Positions 34,810 through 43,390 of a DNA stretch of 64,000 nucleotides are shown here, one piece after another (positions within the stretch are counted from its first letter, which is position 1; every line of letters starts with the position of its first letter). Where the stretch lies: contig CAVXKL010000001.1 of the NCBI GenBank assembly GCA_963762395.1, positions 431,397 to 495,396 of the forward strand, read 5' to 3'. The DNA is from JAJZKE01 sp963762395 (GTDB lineage: Bacteria > Patescibacteriota > Saccharimonadia > Saccharimonadales > UBA4665). The position numbers and the translations under genes are program-made. The notes under the pieces are model-generated. The model had not been told where the DNA came from, ran no database searches, and saw only the letters and a list, made by a program, of their open reading frames with translations.

Positions 34810-35199
34810 TTATCTTAGAACCAATAAGGCATTGCTGACTGTCAGGGTTAATACTTGAAGCAAAATACCAAGGCTTAATATGGCAACAGCTAGCTGCCGG
34901 TGAACATTATATGACCTTATGCTGACAGCGGTATTAGTAGCTAAGACTATAAAAGAAAAGACAATAAAGCTGAGAATTCCCGTTACACTGCCAACCAGAT
35001 ATTTATTGGTAGCTGTTGGTTCGCTGCAGTTACGGCATTGGACTATATAGCTGGTGCTATGAAGGCCGCTTAAACGAACAAGAACAAAGGATGTGACAGC
35101 AAAAAACAAGAAGACATTAATTGTTAAGAGCAAAAGAATATAGTGATCGTGTAAAAACTTTTTCGAGATGGCCATTGTACTTGCCATATATTTTAGCAT
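34810..35199 (-). CDS. Small membrane protein, partner of the glycosyltransferase gene
   Basis: 129 aa. Three helices (about 20-43, 68-90, 100-122) with an extracytoplasmic loop containing CRNC. Family not recognised. It directly precedes the GT2 gene (1 nt gap), so an accessory role in polysaccharide export is inferred. Later Met codons at residue 5 or 9 are alternative starts. Confidence 0.6.
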   Translation of the reverse strand: MLKYMASTMAISKKFLHDHYILLLLTINVFLFFAVTSFVLVRLSGLHSTSYIVQCRNCSEPTATNKYLVGSVTGILSFIVFSFIVLATNTAVSIRSYNVHRQLAVAILSLGILLQVLTLTVSNALLVLR

Positions 35200-35228
35200 T
35201 GTTATAAGGATAAATGTAACTGGATTTA

Positions 35229-35303
35229 TGGTGCGGGTGGCGGGAATCGAACCCGCTTTTTAGCCTTGGGAAGGCTACATAATAGCCGTTATACGACACC
35301 CGC
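35229..35303 (-). tRNA. tRNA-Gly (anticodon CCC)
   Basis: Acceptor GCGGGTG/CACCCGC, anticodon arm TAGCC TTCCCAA GGCTA, T arm GCGGGTTCGATTCCCGC, CCA encoded. Confidence 0.95.
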
Positions 35304-35313
35304 GGTATTTTAG

Positions 35314-35390
35314 TGGAGCCACCTATCGGACTCGAACCGATGACCCCCGCTTTACGAAAGCGATGCTCTAGCCAGCTGAGCTAAGGTGGC
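35314..35390 (-). tRNA. tRNA-Thr (anticodon CGT)
   Basis: Acceptor GCCACCT/AGGTGGC, anticodon loop TTCGTAA, T arm ATCGGTTCGAGTCCGAT, discriminator T followed by CCA. The U73 discriminator matches the UGGA of the T-box-like element upstream of thrS. 10 bp upstream of tRNA-Gly on the same strand. Confidence 0.95.
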
Positions 35391-35473
35391 ACTATTAGAG
35401 GAATTATACCAACATATCCTACTCAGACTATTAAATATGACTTGCCAAATCTGTTATTATTTACTTACTAGAG

Positions 35474-36844
35474 ATGAAAAAAAATATAATAGAAAGAACA
35501 ATTGAGGCTCCTGCCCAAGTACTCGAGAAGGGTTACGAGGGTGGTCAAAAGATTGCCAAAAGTGTCCCCTTAAATAGCTCCAAACCATTTAAAAAGGCTA
35601 AGGATTATTGGTATTTACTGGGACCCGGCTTAACTACTGGTGCATCTGATGATGATCCCTCTGGCATTGCAACCTATTCTCAAACAGGTGCTCAGTATGG
35701 CTTCAGTCTACTTTGGACCGCCGCTCTTTCATTTCCTCTCATGGCAGTAATCCAAGAAGTATGTGCCCGAATTGGATTAGTTACGGGCAGGGGTTTAGCG
35801 GGCAATATTAGGGTCCATTTTGGTCGAAAAGTACTTTACTTTAGTACTCTTTTACTATTTGCAGCTAATACCTTCAATATTGGAGCAGATATTGGCGCAA
35901 TGGCTAATGCGGTGCAGCTCCTCAGACCTCATTTTAACTTTACGGCACTTGCTATCGGCTTTACATTATTTATTCTTTTGCTGCAAGTATTTACGCCGTA
36001 CGTTAAATATGCCCGCTATCTGAAGTGGTTAGCTTTAGTATTGTTTGCCTATATTTTAGCGGCTATTTTAGCCCATCCTGATTGGCATATTGTCCTTAAA
36101 TACTCTGTTTTGCCACATATTACTTTCTCAAAAACGCAAATACTTCTAATATGCGCCATTTTAGGTACTACTATTACGCCTTACCTCTTTTTCTGGCAAA
36201 CATCTCAGGAGATCGAGGAAGAAATTGTTGTCGGTCAGACTACCATCCAATCCCGGTCAGGTGCTAAGCCTGAGGAAATAAAGAAGATGCGCATAGATAT
36301 TTGGTCAGGCATGTTCCTGTCTAACATCGTCATGTTCTTTATTATCGCCGCTTGCGCCAGTGTCTTATTTAGGCATGGTATAACAGACATTAATACGGCA
36401 GCTCAGGCAGCTAATGCTCTTCGTCCATTTGCCGGTAATGCCACTTTTTGGCTCTTTTCCGCAGGCATCATTGGTATGGGCCTACTTGCTATCCCTGTCA
36501 TGGCTGCTGCTAGTGCTTACGCTATAAGTGAAAGCATTGGTAAACATCAAGGTTTGAATTCTAAGCTTAAGGAAGGCTCAGCTTTTTACGGAGTAATTAT
36601 TATCTCTATGTTACTAGGAATGATCATGAATTTCTTGGGCCTTAACCCAATTAAGGCGCTTATCTATGCGGCTGTTTTAAACGGTATTGTAGCACCAGTA
36701 ATCCTAGTCTTAATTCTTCTATTGGCTCGTAATAAACATATTATGGGCGAATGGAAGAATGGCAGGGTAACTGCTGGGCTGGGCTGGTTTTTGACCGTCA
36801 TGATGGCTTTATCCGGTTTGGCAGCAATATATTCCTTATTCTAA
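35474..36844 (+). CDS. NRAMP-superfamily transporter with variant metal-site motifs
   Basis: 456 aa, about 11 helices after a 45-residue cytoplasmic N-terminus. The first helix has GASDDDPSGIATYSQ where classical NRAMPs have DPGN, and the sixth has GTTITPYLFFWQ in place of the usual MPHNLYLHS. The missing Met and His argue against typical Mn/Fe selectivity; related variants transport other divalent ions such as Mg (inference). No neighbouring regulator or metal box seen. 36845-36942 contains nothing I can identify. Confidence 0.85.
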   Translation: MKKNIIERTIEAPAQVLEKGYEGGQKIAKSVPLNSSKPFKKAKDYWYLLGPGLTTGASDDDPSGIATYSQTGAQYGFSLLWTAALSFPLMAVIQEVCARIGLVTGRGLAGNIRVHFGRKVLYFSTLLLFAANTFNIGADIGAMANAVQLLRPHFNFTALAIGFTLFILLLQVFTPYVKYARYLKWLALVLFAYILAAILAHPDWHIVLKYSVLPHITFSKTQILLICAILGTTITPYLFFWQTSQEIEEEIVVGQTTIQSRSGAKPEEIKKMRIDIWSGMFLSNIVMFFIIAACASVLFRHGITDINTAAQAANALRPFAGNATFWLFSAGIIGMGLLAIPVMAAASAYAISESIGKHQGLNSKLKEGSAFYGVIIISMLLGMIMNFLGLNPIKALIYAAVLNGIVAPVILVLILLLARNKHIMGEWKNGRVTAGLGWFLTVMMALSGLAAIYSLF

Positions 36845-36942
36845 GATACATTATTTTAGTGGCATATTGATCCGACATAAAATTACTACCACAACGTTAG
36901 TCTTCCGTTAATGACGAGACATCGAGTCAGATTTTCGAACAG

Positions 36943-37428
36943 CTACATTAAACTAATTACTTTAACAACTTGCTTGTTCTCTGCTTCTCTTCGTGTTTTC
37001 TCTACGACCGCGATGCTTGAGCACCTAACGAATTGATCTGGTAGTAGACCACTGCCGTCTTCCCTTAAACTAACATGAGGAGAATAGTTTTCGCCCGTGT
37101 AAGTTGAATCTAGAATAGTCCCACCATTACTTTGGATACTCTGCAGTAGTTTATGATGAAGCTTTGCTAATCTGCCGGTGGTATCCTCGACTTCCATAAC
37201 TGGCACATCACTTTGGGGTCCATACCAAGCATTGGCTTTGGCTCTGACTACAAAACTACCAACTCTTTTAGATATTACCTCAATCGCTAATAAGGTATTG
37301 GGTATGGCTTCTTCTACCCTAAACCAGGGTATGACAGTAAGATGAAGTGGCCAATTGGAGGATTGATAACATTCCGGTGCCACTTCCAGCATATGGCAAA
37401 CCATAAAGCATGGTGATACTCCCGCCAT
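36943..37428 (-). CDS. 2H phosphoesterase superfamily protein (2'-5' RNA ligase-like)
   Basis: 161 aa. Two HxT/S motifs, HLTVIPWF (about 29) and HVSLRED (about 118), are in the spacing of the 2H fold that acts on 2'-5' or cyclic phosphodiester bonds. The first 20 residues (MAGVSPCFMVCHMLEV) may not all be translated; a later start is possible. Substrate unknown. Confidence 0.7.
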   Translation of the reverse strand: MAGVSPCFMVCHMLEVAPECYQSSNWPLHLTVIPWFRVEEAIPNTLLAIEVISKRVGSFVVRAKANAWYGPQSDVPVMEVEDTTGRLAKLHHKLLQSIQSNGGTILDSTYTGENYSPHVSLREDGSGLLPDQFVRCSSIAVVEKTRREAENKQVVKVISLM

Positions 37429-37489
37429 AAAACCATAATACCAGATTATATTGCTTATGCTGGCGGACCGTAACTGAACAGGTCTGGAA

Positions 37490-37801
37490 CTATTTTAATA
37501 TTTCTACCGAATCAATGTTAAAGGGTGGTGTTGAAGTTGCAAGCATCATGAGATCACCTTCTGTCTGATAAGGAACATCTACGGGCGCTACGAATGTATC
37601 GCCTCTGTTAAGCTCCAATGGCTCTTCGCCTAGCGTAACTTTACCACCACCGGAAACTACTTCGTAGGTTGTAGTAGATCGGTGATTAACATTTAATCTA
37701 TTGACTCCTCTTAATACTATAAGGGCGATCGATTTACTATCATCAATATACCAAGTTTCCGCACTGAGAACGGGGTCATACTCCTGAGGATTAGTAGTCA
37801 T
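37490..37801 (-). CDS. Small cupin-domain protein
   Basis: 103 aa, a single cupin barrel: VNHRSTTTYEVVSGGGKVTLGEE then LNRGDTFVAPVDVPYQTEG (quoted in part) give the two cupin motifs, with few metal-ligand His residues left, so an isomerase or sugar-binding role is possible. A promoter TGGACA-17-TAAAAT (37809-37837, minus) ends 7 nt before the ATG, suggesting a leaderless mRNA. Confidence 0.72.
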   Translation of the reverse strand: MTTNPQEYDPVLSAETWYIDDSKSIALIVLRGVNRLNVNHRSTTTYEVVSGGGKVTLGEEPLELNRGDTFVAPVDVPYQTEGDLMMLATSTPPFNIDSVEILK

Positions 37802-37808
37802 AAAGATT

Positions 37809-37837
37809 ATTTTACAATAATTAAATAAGTATGTCCA
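37809..37837 (-). promoter_or_regulatory. Promoter of the cupin gene
   Basis: Minus strand TGGACA (37832-37837), 17 bp, TAAAAT (37809-37814), 7 nt before ATG 37801. Confidence 0.65.
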
Positions 37838-37873
37838 CTTGGCGGGTTGTAGCGGAAGGAGTGTGGAACAATT

Positions 37874-38140
37874 TCAGTTCTTATAAAGCTGACTGTGACT
37901 GCCTACTGCCTCAAACAGTACTCTATCGACACTAACTATTTTAAAGTGTAGACGTAAATCTCCACCAATACTAATTGATCTGTACTCTTTCCATTTACCG
38001 TAAAGGGCGTGATTGCGTAAATCTTTATGAAAAGGCTCATTAATAAATAGTTCGATTGCTTCCAAGGCCTTTTGGCGCTGCGAAGCACTCAGCCTAGTTT
38101 GAAACTGTCGGTCAAAGCTTTTGCTGAAATCAATGTTCAT
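37874..38140 (-). CDS. YafQ/RelE-like mRNA interferase toxin, second pair
   Basis: 88 aa. Features: FSKSFDRQFQTRL, HALYGKWKEYRSISIGGDLRLHFK (in parts) and C-terminal AVGSHSQLYKN, the same HSQLY ending as the toxin at 24011, although the sequences otherwise differ. Start overlaps the antitoxin stop by 1 nt (TAATG). Confidence 0.82.
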   Translation of the reverse strand: MNIDFSKSFDRQFQTRLSASQRQKALEAIELFINEPFHKDLRNHALYGKWKEYRSISIGGDLRLHFKIVSVDRVLFEAVGSHSQLYKN

Positions 38141-38418
38141 TACATAAGTGACTTTAGATGAGATACTGCTTCTTCCTTAGAATTTGTATGCGTAATGTTT
38201 CGGTTTTGCTTAATGTCTTCCTCAACTTCAAGCATAATTTTTTCTAGGTAAGGAGTCGGCTCCAATAGAGGCGTCAATGTTAATTGCCCCTCGCGAACTG
38301 CTTGCAAAGTTGCAGCTGTTATAAAAGCGCTTTTTGATAACCCTAGTGAGGCTGCAAAGTCAGATATCGCTTTCTTAGTAGTACTATCAGTTCTAATGGT
38401 CAATGTAGTATCACTCAT
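38140..38418 (-). CDS. RelB/DinJ-like antitoxin, second pair
   Basis: 92 aa. N-terminal ribbon-helix-helix (TLTIRTDSTTKKAISDFAASLGLSKSAF, shown as TLTIRTDSTTKKAI and ASLGLSKSAF) and an acidic helical tail. The start lies 7 nt after a TACAAT box, and a palindrome ATTACA-A-TGTAAT overlaps that box, consistent with autorepression. Confidence 0.82.
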   Translation of the reverse strand: MSDTTLTIRTDSTTKKAISDFAASLGLSKSAFITAATLQAVREGQLTLTPLLEPTPYLEKIMLEVEEDIKQNRNITHTNSKEEAVSHLKSLM

Positions 38419-38425
38419 GTATTAC

Positions 38426-38455
38426 ATTGTAATCGGATTGATAGCAGAATGTCAA
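38426..38455 (-). promoter_or_regulatory. Promoter and operator of the second toxin-antitoxin pair
   Basis: Minus strand TTGACA (38450-38455), 18 bp, TACAAT (38426-38431). The -35 box touches the encoded CCA of tRNA-Asp. Confidence 0.72.
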
Positions 38456-38532
38456 TGGCGGGCCCGACCGGATTCGAACCGGCGATCTTCTCCGTGACAG
38501 GGAGACGTGATAGGCCTCTTCACTACGAGCCC
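38456..38532 (-). tRNA. tRNA-Asp (anticodon GTC)
   Basis: Acceptor GGGCTCG/CGGGCCC, anticodon arm TCTCC CTGTCAC GGAGA, T arm GCCGGTTCGAATCCGGT, discriminator G, CCA encoded. Confidence 0.95.
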
Positions 38533-38592
38533 AATGCCAAATAGACAGGGGTAATCATAACAAATTAAAAGAGTAAAAGAAACGTTAATTTA

Positions 38593-39687
38593 TTAGAGAC
38601 TAATATATTCTTTGGGTGGGTTAGCTTTATCTAGGGGATCAGTGTAAGTGGTAATTGGCTGGAAATTAAACTGGATGTGAGCTGCTTGGGCAGATGTGCC
38701 ACTAAGAGATATAAGCTTAACTATATCTAATGAATAACCGGTGTTAATTAATGGTGAAATCTGGCCTGGTTTCAAGGCAAATATCTCAGCTGTAATCTGT
38801 GGGGCTAGAGATTGAGTGTTAGGCGTTATGGTAAATGGATATTGGCCGCCATTAGATTTTGTTGAGGTATCATCTGAATATAGCTGGGCTTCGGTAGCGA
38901 AGTCAGCACCACTTTTTAGTTGGGCATAGACACTCGACGCTTCTTTATCTGTTGCTGTATCGAGTTTAGCAACAACTGCTTGTTGGAGGAGTTCTTGGGA
39001 TAACTCTTTTTTGAAGTCATTAAGATTCCATCCCCAGTAGTCTTTTAAAACACTTGCTAACACCTGGTTGCTATTGCCTAACCTGTTCTCTTCTTTAACC
39101 AAGGCTATCTCGTTGTTTACTTGATCACTAGTTACACTGACTTTATTCTTACTAGCCAGTTGTTTAATGTAGGCATTTTCAATGACTTGGTTAATAGCCT
39201 GTTTCTTTAGGCTGGTTAATTGGAGCTTGCCACTTGGTGTTGAGAAGTTAGCTTGCTGCTGTGTTTGGTAATAATGCATGTTACGTTTGAGTTCAAACAA
39301 ATAGCTGTAATATGACACCCAGCTTGGCCCGGCTTTGGCAACAGGGAATGGCAATACTTCAGATACGCTATAGACGAAATCAGATGTTGACTGGAAGCAA
39401 TATATCTCTAGAGTCGTGTAGGCTAAGAATATGACTATAGCTAGCAATAGGATATGGAGTGACAGCTTCACAATGTGGGGTCTAGTTTGTTTTAGGGGGT
39501 AAATGAATTTACGAGCACTGCTTAGTACTTCCTCACGGTGTTCCGGTAAGGTATCTTCTGTTATCTTGGCAACTTCAGATAAGGCCCCTTTAAGCTTATC
39601 TTCGGGTTTAATGCTTCTAGAAGGTAGTTTAGCTATCGCCTTCTTAAGCCTAGGGCTCTTAAACTTCTTTAGTCTCTTTTTCTTCAT
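38593..39687 (-). CDS. Membrane-anchored PrsA/SurA-like peptidyl-prolyl isomerase
   Basis: 364 aa. Basic cytoplasmic N-terminus of 70 residues, one anchor helix (about 73-93), a SurA-N-like helical region with QLASKNKVSVTSDQVNNEI, and a parvulin-type domain (SGADFATEAQLYSDDTSTKSNGGQYPF, in parts: SGADFATEAQLYSDD, SNGGQYPF; then LKPGQISPLINTGYSLDIVKL). Likely folds exported proteins outside the membrane. Overlaps the upstream PH-domain gene by 29 nt. Confidence 0.8.
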   Translation of the reverse strand: MKKKRLKKFKSPRLKKAIAKLPSRSIKPEDKLKGALSEVAKITEDTLPEHREEVLSSARKFIYPLKQTRPHIVKLSLHILLLAIVIFLAYTTLEIYCFQSTSDFVYSVSEVLPFPVAKAGPSWVSYYSYLFELKRNMHYYQTQQQANFSTPSGKLQLTSLKKQAINQVIENAYIKQLASKNKVSVTSDQVNNEIALVKEENRLGNSNQVLASVLKDYWGWNLNDFKKELSQELLQQAVVAKLDTATDKEASSVYAQLKSGADFATEAQLYSDDTSTKSNGGQYPFTITPNTQSLAPQITAEIFALKPGQISPLINTGYSLDIVKLISLSGTSAQAAHIQFNFQPITTYTDPLDKANPPKEYISL

Positions 39688-40231
39688 CCTGTATTAACCG
39701 ATTAATAGGATATTCACTATTTTCTATCCCCTCTTTGCGCAAAATACTTAACAACTTCTTCTGGACTCTAGCTGGATGGGAAACGTCTTTAATGTCTAAT
39801 TCGCCAACATAAGTCTGCATGTTTATTGTACCAAATCCAAGTAGTGTTTCCTGAAGTCCATTGATTGAATAGTTAACAGACTGTATTTGAGCTAGGCCTA
39901 GATCAGCAACCGAGCGGTGAAAGAAACCTTTCTGGGTTATTTGGATGAACCTCTGATCAGTTACTATAAAGACACTAAAGTGCCAACCCAGCCAGTATGG
40001 GAAAAAGATTATTAGGCCAAGAACTATGCCAATGCCCAGTCCACCAAAGAAATAGCCAAAGCCAAGTAGTGGTTTAATCGCTACTGGTAAAACACCTGCT
40101 AGGGGGCCGAGTAAACCGAAAACAAGCCCCTTGCGCATAACTATTGGGTGTTTATGGAAAACATAAAGAACCTCTTCATCGTCAAACTGATCTTCGAAGT
40201 ATTTCTGATGCTCGTCCGTATTTTTAGCCAT
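39659..40231 (-). CDS. Bacterial PH-domain (bPH2) membrane protein
   Basis: 190 aa. Two closely spaced helices (about 34-55 and 57-80), then a PH-like domain with FIVTDQRFIQITQKGFFHRSV (in parts: FIVTDQRFIQITQ, GFFHRSV), DLGLAQIQSVNYSINGLQE, GFGTINMQTY: the YdbS/YdbT pattern. Function unknown; tRNA-Arg lies 20 bp upstream. Confidence 0.8.
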   Translation of the reverse strand: MAKNTDEHQKYFEDQFDDEEVLYVFHKHPIVMRKGLVFGLLGPLAGVLPVAIKPLLGFGYFFGGLGIGIVLGLIIFFPYWLGWHFSVFIVTDQRFIQITQKGFFHRSVADLGLAQIQSVNYSINGLQETLLGFGTINMQTYVGELDIKDVSHPARVQKKLLSILRKEGIENSEYPINRLIQDEEKETKEV

Positions 40232-40251
40232 AAGGGTATTTTAGCAGAAAT

Positions 40252-40326
40252 TGGTGCCCCCAGGAGGATTCGAACCTCCAGCTTCTCCTTAGGACGGAGC
40301 TATTTTATCCATTGAACTATGAGGAC
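40252..40326 (-). tRNA. tRNA-Arg (anticodon CCT)
   Basis: Acceptor GTCCTCA/TGGGGGC (two G-U pairs), anticodon loop GTCCTAA, T arm GGAGGTTCGAATCCTCC, CCA encoded. Confidence 0.93.
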
Positions 40327-40332
40327 TAAAGG

Positions 40333-40845
40333 CTACTTTTGTGAACCTTTAACTAGAGTAAATTTATCATGAACTGTGTCATATTCGAAAATCTCATCAT
40401 CTTTAAACCAGTGAGCTATCTCTTGTTTGGCTTCGCTTATGTTGCCTGAGGCATGAATTAGGTTTGGAATCGATACCTTTTTATTATTGGCATATTCAAA
40501 GCTTACGTGTGAGTAATCCCCCCTAATTGTTCCCGGCTGAGCGATTTTAGGTTCAGTCGTTCCAATAAGCTTACGAACTAAAGAAACAGCTTCAACACCT
40601 TCCAACACCATAGCCATGACCGGCCCTGTTTGCATATAACTAATGGTAATGTCAAAGGCGTCTTGGCCGCGACGAGAGATCATCTTGCCTATTGTTTCGT
40701 AGTGATGATAGTAGTGCTCTTTGTTTGGGCTTACTATCTTAGCGGCGACAATTTTTAAACCAACTCTTTCAAAACGAGTAGTAATTTCTCCTATTATTCC
40801 TCTTTGCAGTGCATCGGGCTTAAGGATTATTAGTGTCTGTTCCAT
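40333..40845 (-). CDS. ndk: Nucleoside diphosphate kinase
   Basis: 170 aa, longer than the usual 140-150. LIILKPDALQRGIIGEI at the N-terminus and the active-site His in NLIHASGNISEAKQEI (about 135). Balances NTP and dNTP pools by transferring the gamma-phosphate. An insertion (NNKKVSIPN) just before the catalytic loop and the Asn for the usual Asp in the HGSD motif are notable. Shine-Dalgarno AAGGAAAAG precedes the ATG; a TACAAT box lies near 40875. Confidence 0.94.
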   Translation of the reverse strand: MEQTLIILKPDALQRGIIGEITTRFERVGLKIVAAKIVSPNKEHYYHHYETIGKMISRRGQDAFDITISYMQTGPVMAMVLEGVEAVSLVRKLIGTTEPKIAQPGTIRGDYSHVSFEYANNKKVSIPNLIHASGNISEAKQEIAHWFKDDEIFEYDTVHDKFTLVKGSQK

Positions 40846-40898
40846 ATCTTTTCCTTTTTAGTTACTTAATTGTAACAAATATTAGGCTTATAAGCATA

Positions 40899-40928
40899 TT
40901 GATAAGCTTAAGGACAATGTCGTACAAT
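40899..40928 (+). promoter_or_regulatory. Promoter of the Xer recombinase gene
   Basis: TTGATA (40899-40904), 18 bp, TACAAT (40923-40928). The ATG starts 5 nt later. Confidence 0.7.
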
Positions 40929-40933
40929 ATAAA

Positions 40934-41866
40934 ATGATGGCTGGACTTAAATTTAACAAAATAAAAACAGACTTTTTAGAATATTTGGAGATTGAACAGA
41001 ATAGGTCGCAAAAGACTATTGAAAACTATGACCACTATCTCACCCGTCTTGAAGACTTCGCTGGTGAAATAAACGTTTCAGATATCGACCAAGAGCTTGT
41101 TAGGAAATTTCGGCTTTGGTTAAACAGACTAGCTACTAATACTTCTAACGAATTGAGTAAGACTACCCAGAATTACCATTTAATTGCACTAAGAAGCTTT
41201 CTTAAGTACTGTGCTAAAAGAGACATAGTTAGTTTAAGCCCGGATAAAATAGAACTGGCTCGAACAAGAAGACCGCAAGTCACCTTTCTTAATGAAGAAG
41301 AATTAGGACGTTTATTTTCACAACCGAACACAAAAACTGACGTCGGACTTAGGGATAGGGCAATTCTTGAGCTCCTTTTCAGTTCAGGGCTACGCGTTAG
41401 TGAGCTTGTTAGCCTAAACCGTGACAGCATTAATTTAAACCGTCGTGAATTTATGGTTAGGGGTAAGGGACAAAAAGACCGTCCAGTCTTTATTAGTCAA
41501 AGTGCAGCTGACTGGATAATAAGATATCTCGATAACCGTAGAGATGCTTCTAAGGCTCTATTTATTAGGTATAGTGGTAGTAAGAAGGTAGACTTAACTG
41601 GTAATTATTTAAGATTAACAGTTAGAAGCGTACAAAGACTTGTTTCGAGATATGCTAGATTAGCGGGTATTACAAAACATGTTAGCGTACATACCCTAAG
41701 ACATTCGTTTGCAACAGATTTATTAATGAACGGCTCAGATATTCGCTCAGTTCAAGAAATGCTTGGGCACAGTAATATTGCTACTACTCAAATATATACC
41801 CACATAACAGATCCGCACCTTAAGGCTGTATACGAAAAGTTCCACACCAATAAGGTTGTTGAATAA
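40934..41866 (+). CDS. XerC/XerD-type tyrosine recombinase
   Basis: 310 aa. N-terminal SAM-like domain (DFLEYLEIEQNRSQKTIENY). Catalytic residues visible: Arg in SSGLRVSEL, Lys in GKGQKDRPV, His and Arg in HTLRHSFATDLL, His in LGHSNI and Tyr in TQIYTH. Likely resolves chromosome dimers, with FtsK (55821) as partner. ATGATG at the start with a -10 box 5 nt upstream suggests a leaderless mRNA. Stop abuts the convergent pilD stop. Confidence 0.9.
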   Translation: MMAGLKFNKIKTDFLEYLEIEQNRSQKTIENYDHYLTRLEDFAGEINVSDIDQELVRKFRLWLNRLATNTSNELSKTTQNYHLIALRSFLKYCAKRDIVSLSPDKIELARTRRPQVTFLNEEELGRLFSQPNTKTDVGLRDRAILELLFSSGLRVSELVSLNRDSINLNRREFMVRGKGQKDRPVFISQSAADWIIRYLDNRRDASKALFIRYSGSKKVDLTGNYLRLTVRSVQRLVSRYARLAGITKHVSVHTLRHSFATDLLMNGSDIRSVQEMLGHSNIATTQIYTHITDPHLKAVYEKFHTNKVVE

Positions 41867-42694
41867 CTAAAGAACGATTCCCTTTGTTTTTAGCCAGGAA
41901 GATATAGTACCGCCGAATAGCCTTAGTATTATTGTGGCTAAGATTAGGAAAGGCCCATAAGGAATCAATGTCTTACGATTTACTTTGCCTGTAGCTAACA
42001 TGGGTATTGAAAACAGACTGCCGAGTACTGAGGCAAAGAAGATCATTAATACTGCGTCGAGTGCACTACCAAGATAAATCCCTAGCACTGCACCTAATTT
42101 AACATCCCCTCCTCCGATCCACTTGCCCGAAGATACTTGAAATAGTATATAAAAGACACCGCCGCCTATTAGAAGGCCGAAAAGACTATTCAATATAAAA
42201 TGAAGTCGTCCATCAAAGAATATGATTGTAACCAGGAATTGGAGACCTACTAAGCCATATAGGATGTACATGATTCTATTGGAAAGTATTAGCCAGCGAA
42301 TATCATAGACTGCGAGAGCTATCAAATTGACTAGAATTAATAACCATATAACTAGATCCGCTATCCCTTGTTTATGGAAAGCGATTGGCCAAAAGAAATA
42401 TGAGGCTATAAACAATAACAACGTAAGAAGCTCAACAATTGGGTATTGAGCAGATATTGGTTTACGGCAATAACGACATTTACCTCTAAGCATTATCCAG
42501 CTAAAGACAGGTATTAAATCGACTGCCCTCAGTTTATGCTTACAATTTGGACACATAGAGCGTCCTTTTACTATAGAGTACTTGTCTTTAGATTCATTAT
42601 TACAAGTAAGAGTTTGTTTATGAAGTCTCCATACGTAGGCATTTATAAAGCTACCAAAGCACAACCCAAGAATAATTATTAAGCTCGGTATCAT
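41867..42694 (-). CDS. pilD: Prepilin peptidase (type IV leader peptidase)
   Basis: 275 aa, about seven to eight helices. GLCFGSFINAYVWRL at the N-terminus, two CxxC pairs in the cytoplasmic loop (CPNC, CRYC), and the two catalytic Asp in AVYDIRWL and GGGDVKLGAVLG. Cleaves and N-methylates prepilins. Last gene of the pilus operon, 84 nt after the pilin gene. Confidence 0.94.
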   Translation of the reverse strand: MIPSLIIILGLCFGSFINAYVWRLHKQTLTCNNESKDKYSIVKGRSMCPNCKHKLRAVDLIPVFSWIMLRGKCRYCRKPISAQYPIVELLTLLLFIASYFFWPIAFHKQGIADLVIWLLILVNLIALAVYDIRWLILSNRIMYILYGLVGLQFLVTIIFFDGRLHFILNSLFGLLIGGGVFYILFQVSSGKWIGGGDVKLGAVLGIYLGSALDAVLMIFFASVLGSLFSIPMLATGKVNRKTLIPYGPFLILATIILRLFGGTISSWLKTKGIVL

Positions 42695-42715
42695 AAGCTG
42701 ATTGTATATAATAAC

Positions 42716-42750
42716 ACTCCGCTATACCATTCCAGGATGTATAACGGAGT
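42716..42750 (-). promoter_or_regulatory. Hairpin between pilin and pilD genes
   Basis: ACTCCG/CGGAGT plus TATAC/GTATA with one internal mismatch. Without a T-run it looks more like an mRNA-stabilising or attenuating stem, which would allow much more pilin than PilD to be made (inference). Confidence 0.45.
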
Positions 42751-42778
42751 ATTAATGCGATCCTTTCAGTCTAAAATT

Positions 42779-43291
42779 CTATTCCTGTAGACATTCTAAT
42801 TGGCCAGTGTTGTTCGAAGTTTGAATTTCGTAAAGGATAGCCACACCTCGATCATCTTTTGTTAGAGCCATTGCAGTACCATTGGCTTTGGCTGTGTTTG
42901 GTGAAGGACAATCTGCACCAAAATCAACAATTATTGTACCGTAACTAGTATTGCTCCCTGTCTCACTTAAGGCCTGTGTGGCAGGAGTAACCGTGTCACT
43001 AGCCTGAACATGGGCGGTAGCCAGAGCTCCAGCCCCATTTATCGATAATGAGCCATCTGCAGTTGGTCCGGTTATACCAGTTGGAATACTGCCGTCATTA
43101 TTTCCTTCATATGTTTGTACGCCTGAGGCTATACTCTGAGCATCGTGGGTTATATTAGTATTCCTACCTGATCGTTGCAGATCGGGTACGGCAATCAAAA
43201 CAATCGTAATGATCAATGCTGCAATTGCTAGCACAATCAGTGTTTCGACGATTGTGAAGCCATTATTTATCTTATTGAATTTTGTGCGCAT
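42779..43291 (-). CDS. Type IV pilin-like prepilin
   Basis: 170 aa. Short basic leader ending in NNG, then FTIVETLIVLAIAALIITIV: processing after Gly gives mature N-terminal Phe with Glu at position 5. The C-terminal part is Ser/Thr/Asn/Gly-rich; two Cys (CPSP and LECLQE) could form the disulphide loop. Likely the major or a major pilin. The 99-nt gap before it contains the hairpin AGTATT/AATACT and an AGGGGG Shine-Dalgarno. Confidence 0.9.
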   Translation of the reverse strand: MRTKFNKINNGFTIVETLIVLAIAALIITIVLIAVPDLQRSGRNTNITHDAQSIASGVQTYEGNNDGSIPTGITGPTADGSLSINGAGALATAHVQASDTVTPATQALSETGSNTSYGTIIVDFGADCPSPNTAKANGTAMALTKDDRGVAILYEIQTSNNTGQLECLQE

Positions 43292-43390
43292 TTGGCAAAT
43301 GCCCCCTTTGCATCTGTTAGTATTCCGCTAATACTTATGACTAAATCTTACTGTTAATGCCTAATAAAAGCAATAATTTTGTCCATAGTC

